From an uncultured Peptococcaceae bacterium (GTDB taxonomy: Bacteria > Bacillota > Dehalobacteriia > UBA4068 > JAAVYR01): a stretch of DNA of 6,654 bases. Both the position numbers and the translations under genes were made by a program. Shown piece after piece: positions 4,532 to 6,654 of this stretch. Positions within the stretch are counted from its first letter, which is position 1; every line of letters starts with the position of its first letter. The stretch lies in the NCBI GenBank assembly GCA_949739465.1, contig CATIYQ010000084.1, forward strand, positions 1 through 6,654, given 5' to 3'. The notes under the pieces are model-generated. The model did no database searches. It had not been told where the DNA came from and saw only the letters and a list, made by a program, of their open reading frames with translations.

Positions 4532-6654
4532 ATGAATTATCCCAAAGCCAGCGGCAGCGGTTTGAGAGAACGCCGCAATTATGCTCGTATTCATGAAATT
4601 GTCGAGATGCCCAATCTGATTGAGGTGCAGAAAAGCTCTTATCAATGGTTTCTTAGTGACGGTCTGAGAGAGGTGTTCAACGATGTTTCTCCTTTGCAAG
4701 ACTTCACTGGTAATTTGGTTTTAGAATTTATTGATTATTCTCTGGGCGAGCCGAAATATCCGGAAGAGGAATGCCAAGAAAGAGACGCTACTTATGCTGC
4801 GCCTTTAAGAGTGAAAGTTCGCTTAATTAACAAGGAAACCGGGGAAGTAAAGGAGCAGGAAGTTTTCATGGGGGATTTCCCATTGATGACGGACAGCGGT
4901 ACTTTCATCATCAACGGGGCGAAACGGGTTATTGTTAGCCAATTGGTTCGTTCTCCTGGTGTTTATTATCATGTAAACCTAGACGCCAGCGGCACGAAAA
5001 TCTTCGGTTCTACCATTATTCCTAATCGTGGAGCATGGTTGGAATTGGAAACAGACGTCAACGGTTATATCTATACCCGTATTGACCGTATGCGGAAAAT
5101 CCCTGTTACCGTCCTCATTAAAGCGTTGGGCTTTGGTACACCGGAGGAAATCTTTGCGGAATTCGGCGAAGATGAAGGGTTGAAGAAGACCCTGGAAAAA
5201 GATCCGACCCAAAGCACGGAAGAGGCTTTAATTGAAATCTATAAGCGGCTGCGTCCCGGCGAACCACCGACAGTGGAATCTGCCCGCTCTTTGTTATATG
5301 GATTTTTCTTTGATCCTAAACGGTATGACCTGGCTAATGTTGGTCGTTATAAAATCAACAAAAAGCTGCAAAACGGCATTTACAGAAGAGTCAATGAAGA
5401 TGGCTTGGTATGGAATGACGAGGCGGAAGAATACCTGCCCAGCGATAATATTCCAGCTAACAATGACTATATTCGTCATTTGACCAAGACGGATATTATC
5501 GGCAGCATTAAATATTTCTTGGAATTAGTCCAAGGGGAACATGAACCGGATGATATTGACCATCTGGGAAATCGTCGTCTCCGTTGTGTTGGGGAATTGT
5601 TGCAGAATCAATTCCGTATCGGTCTTGCCAGAATGGAACGGGTGGTACGGGAAAGAATGACCATCCAGGATGTAAGCGTTATCACGCCGCAAGTGTTGAT
5701 TAACATTCGTCCAGTTGTTGCGGCAATCAAAGAATTCTTTGGGTCCAGCCAATTGTCTCAATTTATGGACCAGACCAATCCACTATCTGACTTAACCCAT
5801 AAAAGAAGACTTTCTGCCTTAGGACCTGGTGGTCTTTCTCGGGAACGGGCAGGGTTTGAAGTCCGCGACGTACACCACAGCCACTATGGCAGAATGTGTC
5901 CCATTGAAACGCCGGAAGGTCCAAACATTGGTTTGATTGGGTCTTTGTCTGCTTATGCCCGTATCAATGAATTCGGCTTTATGGAAACGCCATACCGTCG
6001 TGTTATCAACTGTCAAGTAACCGATGAAATCGATTACTTAACGGCAGATGGAGAAGATGAATATATGATTGCTCAAGCGGTAAAGACTGTTACCGGAGAA
6101 GACGGCAAGGAATATATTCCTGAAGGTCGTATTACAGCCCGCTTGAACGATAAAATCATGTCCGTAGAAGCCAACAGAATCGACTATATGGATATCAGCC
6201 CCAGACAGTTGGTTTCTGTAGCTACAGCCCTTATTCCTTTCTTGGAGCACGACGACGCTAACCGTGCTTTGATGGGCGCTAACATGCAGCGGCAATCTGT
6301 GCCGTTGTTAAAAGCTGACGCGCCATATGTCGGTACCGGCATGGAATTCCGCTGCGCCCAAGACTCTCGTGTAGGGGAAAATGCTAATGTAGACGGTGTG
6401 GTTGACTATGTATCCGCCAATGAAATTATCATTAAAGGGGATAACGGTGAAATCGACCGTCATAAACTTTATAAATTTCAACGGTCCAACCAAGGCACTT
6501 GCATGAACCAAAAGCCTATTGTTTCTTACGGTCAGAGAGTGTTAAAGGGACAACCTATTGCTGACGGTCCTTCTGTGGATAAAGGGGAATTGGCGTTAGG
6601 TCGTAACGTATTGGTAGCCTATATGACATGGGAAGGTTACAACTATGAAGACGC
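4532..6654 (+). CDS. rpoB: DNA-directed RNA polymerase subunit beta (N-terminal about 707 residues, cut by window edge)
   Basis: The beta subunit forms one half of the RNA polymerase active-site cleft and the rifampicin pocket. The frame is open from the ATG at 4532 to the window end without interruption. The N-terminus reads LRERRNYARIHEIVEMPNLIEVQ, followed by TFIINGAKRVIVSQLVRSPGV at 124-144 and the DDIDHLGNRR block at 340-349. The rifampicin region is at 404-430 (GSSQLSQFMDQTNPLSDLTHKRRLSAL), with RALMGANMQRQ at 578-588. Residues equivalent to E. coli D516, H526 and S531 are D413, H423 and S428, all wild type. The offset of 103 reflects absence of the proteobacterial lobe insertion. SD AGGGGTG is 9 bases upstream. 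The remaining 450-550 residues, and presumably rpoC, lie beyond the edge. Confidence 0.97.
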   Translation, partial: MNYPKASGSGLRERRNYARIHEIVEMPNLIEVQKSSYQWFLSDGLREVFNDVSPLQDFTGNLVLEFIDYSLGEPKYPEEECQERDATYAAPLRVKVRLINKETGEVKEQEVFMGDFPLMTDSGTFIINGAKRVIVSQLVRSPGVYYHVNLDASGTKIFGSTIIPNRGAWLELETDVNGYIYTRIDRMRKIPVTVLIKALGFGTPEEIFAEFGEDEGLKKTLEKDPTQSTEEALIEIYKRLRPGEPPTVESARSLLYGFFFDPKRYDLANVGRYKINKKLQNGIYRRVNEDGLVWNDEAEEYLPSDNIPANNDYIRHLTKTDIIGSIKYFLELVQGEHEPDDIDHLGNRRLRCVGELLQNQFRIGLARMERVVRERMTIQDVSVITPQVLINIRPVVAAIKEFFGSSQLSQFMDQTNPLSDLTHKRRLSALGPGGLSRERAGFEVRDVHHSHYGRMCPIETPEGPNIGLIGSLSAYARINEFGFMETPYRRVINCQVTDEIDYLTADGEDEYMIAQAVKTVTGEDGKEYIPEGRITARLNDKIMSVEANRIDYMDISPRQLVSVATALIPFLEHDDANRALMGANMQRQSVPLLKADAPYVGTGMEFRCAQDSRVGENANVDGVVDYVSANEIIIKGDNGEIDRHKLYKFQRSNQGTCMNQKPIVSYGQRVLKGQPIADGPSVDKGELALGRNVLVAYMTWEGYNYED

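Overview
The window is a core ribosomal-protein / transcription locus from a low-to-moderate GC Bacillota (Firmicutes) bacterium. The evidence is the order rpmG-secE-nusG-rplK-rplA-rplJ-rplL followed by rpoB, very strong AGGAGGTG-type Shine-Dalgarno (SD) sequences, a one-helix SecE, a zinc-type L33, and a beta subunit whose N-terminal half aligns best, from memory, with the Bacillus type. The class is not certain. Clostridia or Negativicutes fit, but nothing here decides between them.

Layout. Positions 1-80 hold the 3' end of an upstream transcription unit, with a hairpin and a terminator-like hairpin but no recognisable gene. A promoter near 127-145 starts the main plus-strand operon: rpmG (L33), secE (translocase subunit), nusG (elongation factor), rplK (L11) and rplA (L1). 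An L1-binding RNA mimic abuts the rplA ribosome binding site. The 263-base gap between rplA and rplJ holds a second promoter and an L10 leader. That leader has an intrinsic terminator and an 11-bp alternative antiterminator helix. rplJ (L10) and rplL (L7/L12) follow and end at a 15-bp terminator.

The notable departure from the usual order is a minus-strand panD (aspartate 1-decarboxylase proenzyme), convergent with rplL and divergent from rpoB. It shares the rplL terminator as a bidirectional element and has its own promoter. rpoB therefore cannot be read through from rplL in the ordinary way. It has its own TTGACG/TAACAT promoter and an approximately 218-base untranslated leader. rpoB runs off the right edge after about 707 codons.

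Functionally, all plus-strand genes serve translation, protein export or transcription, and two appear to be autoregulated by their own ribosomal protein products (L1 and L10). panD is a metabolic gene (beta-alanine for pantothenate and CoA) with no obvious link to its neighbours. I found no mobile element, CRISPR array, tRNA, rRNA or clearly novel system. The points of interest are regulatory RNA structures and the panD insertion.
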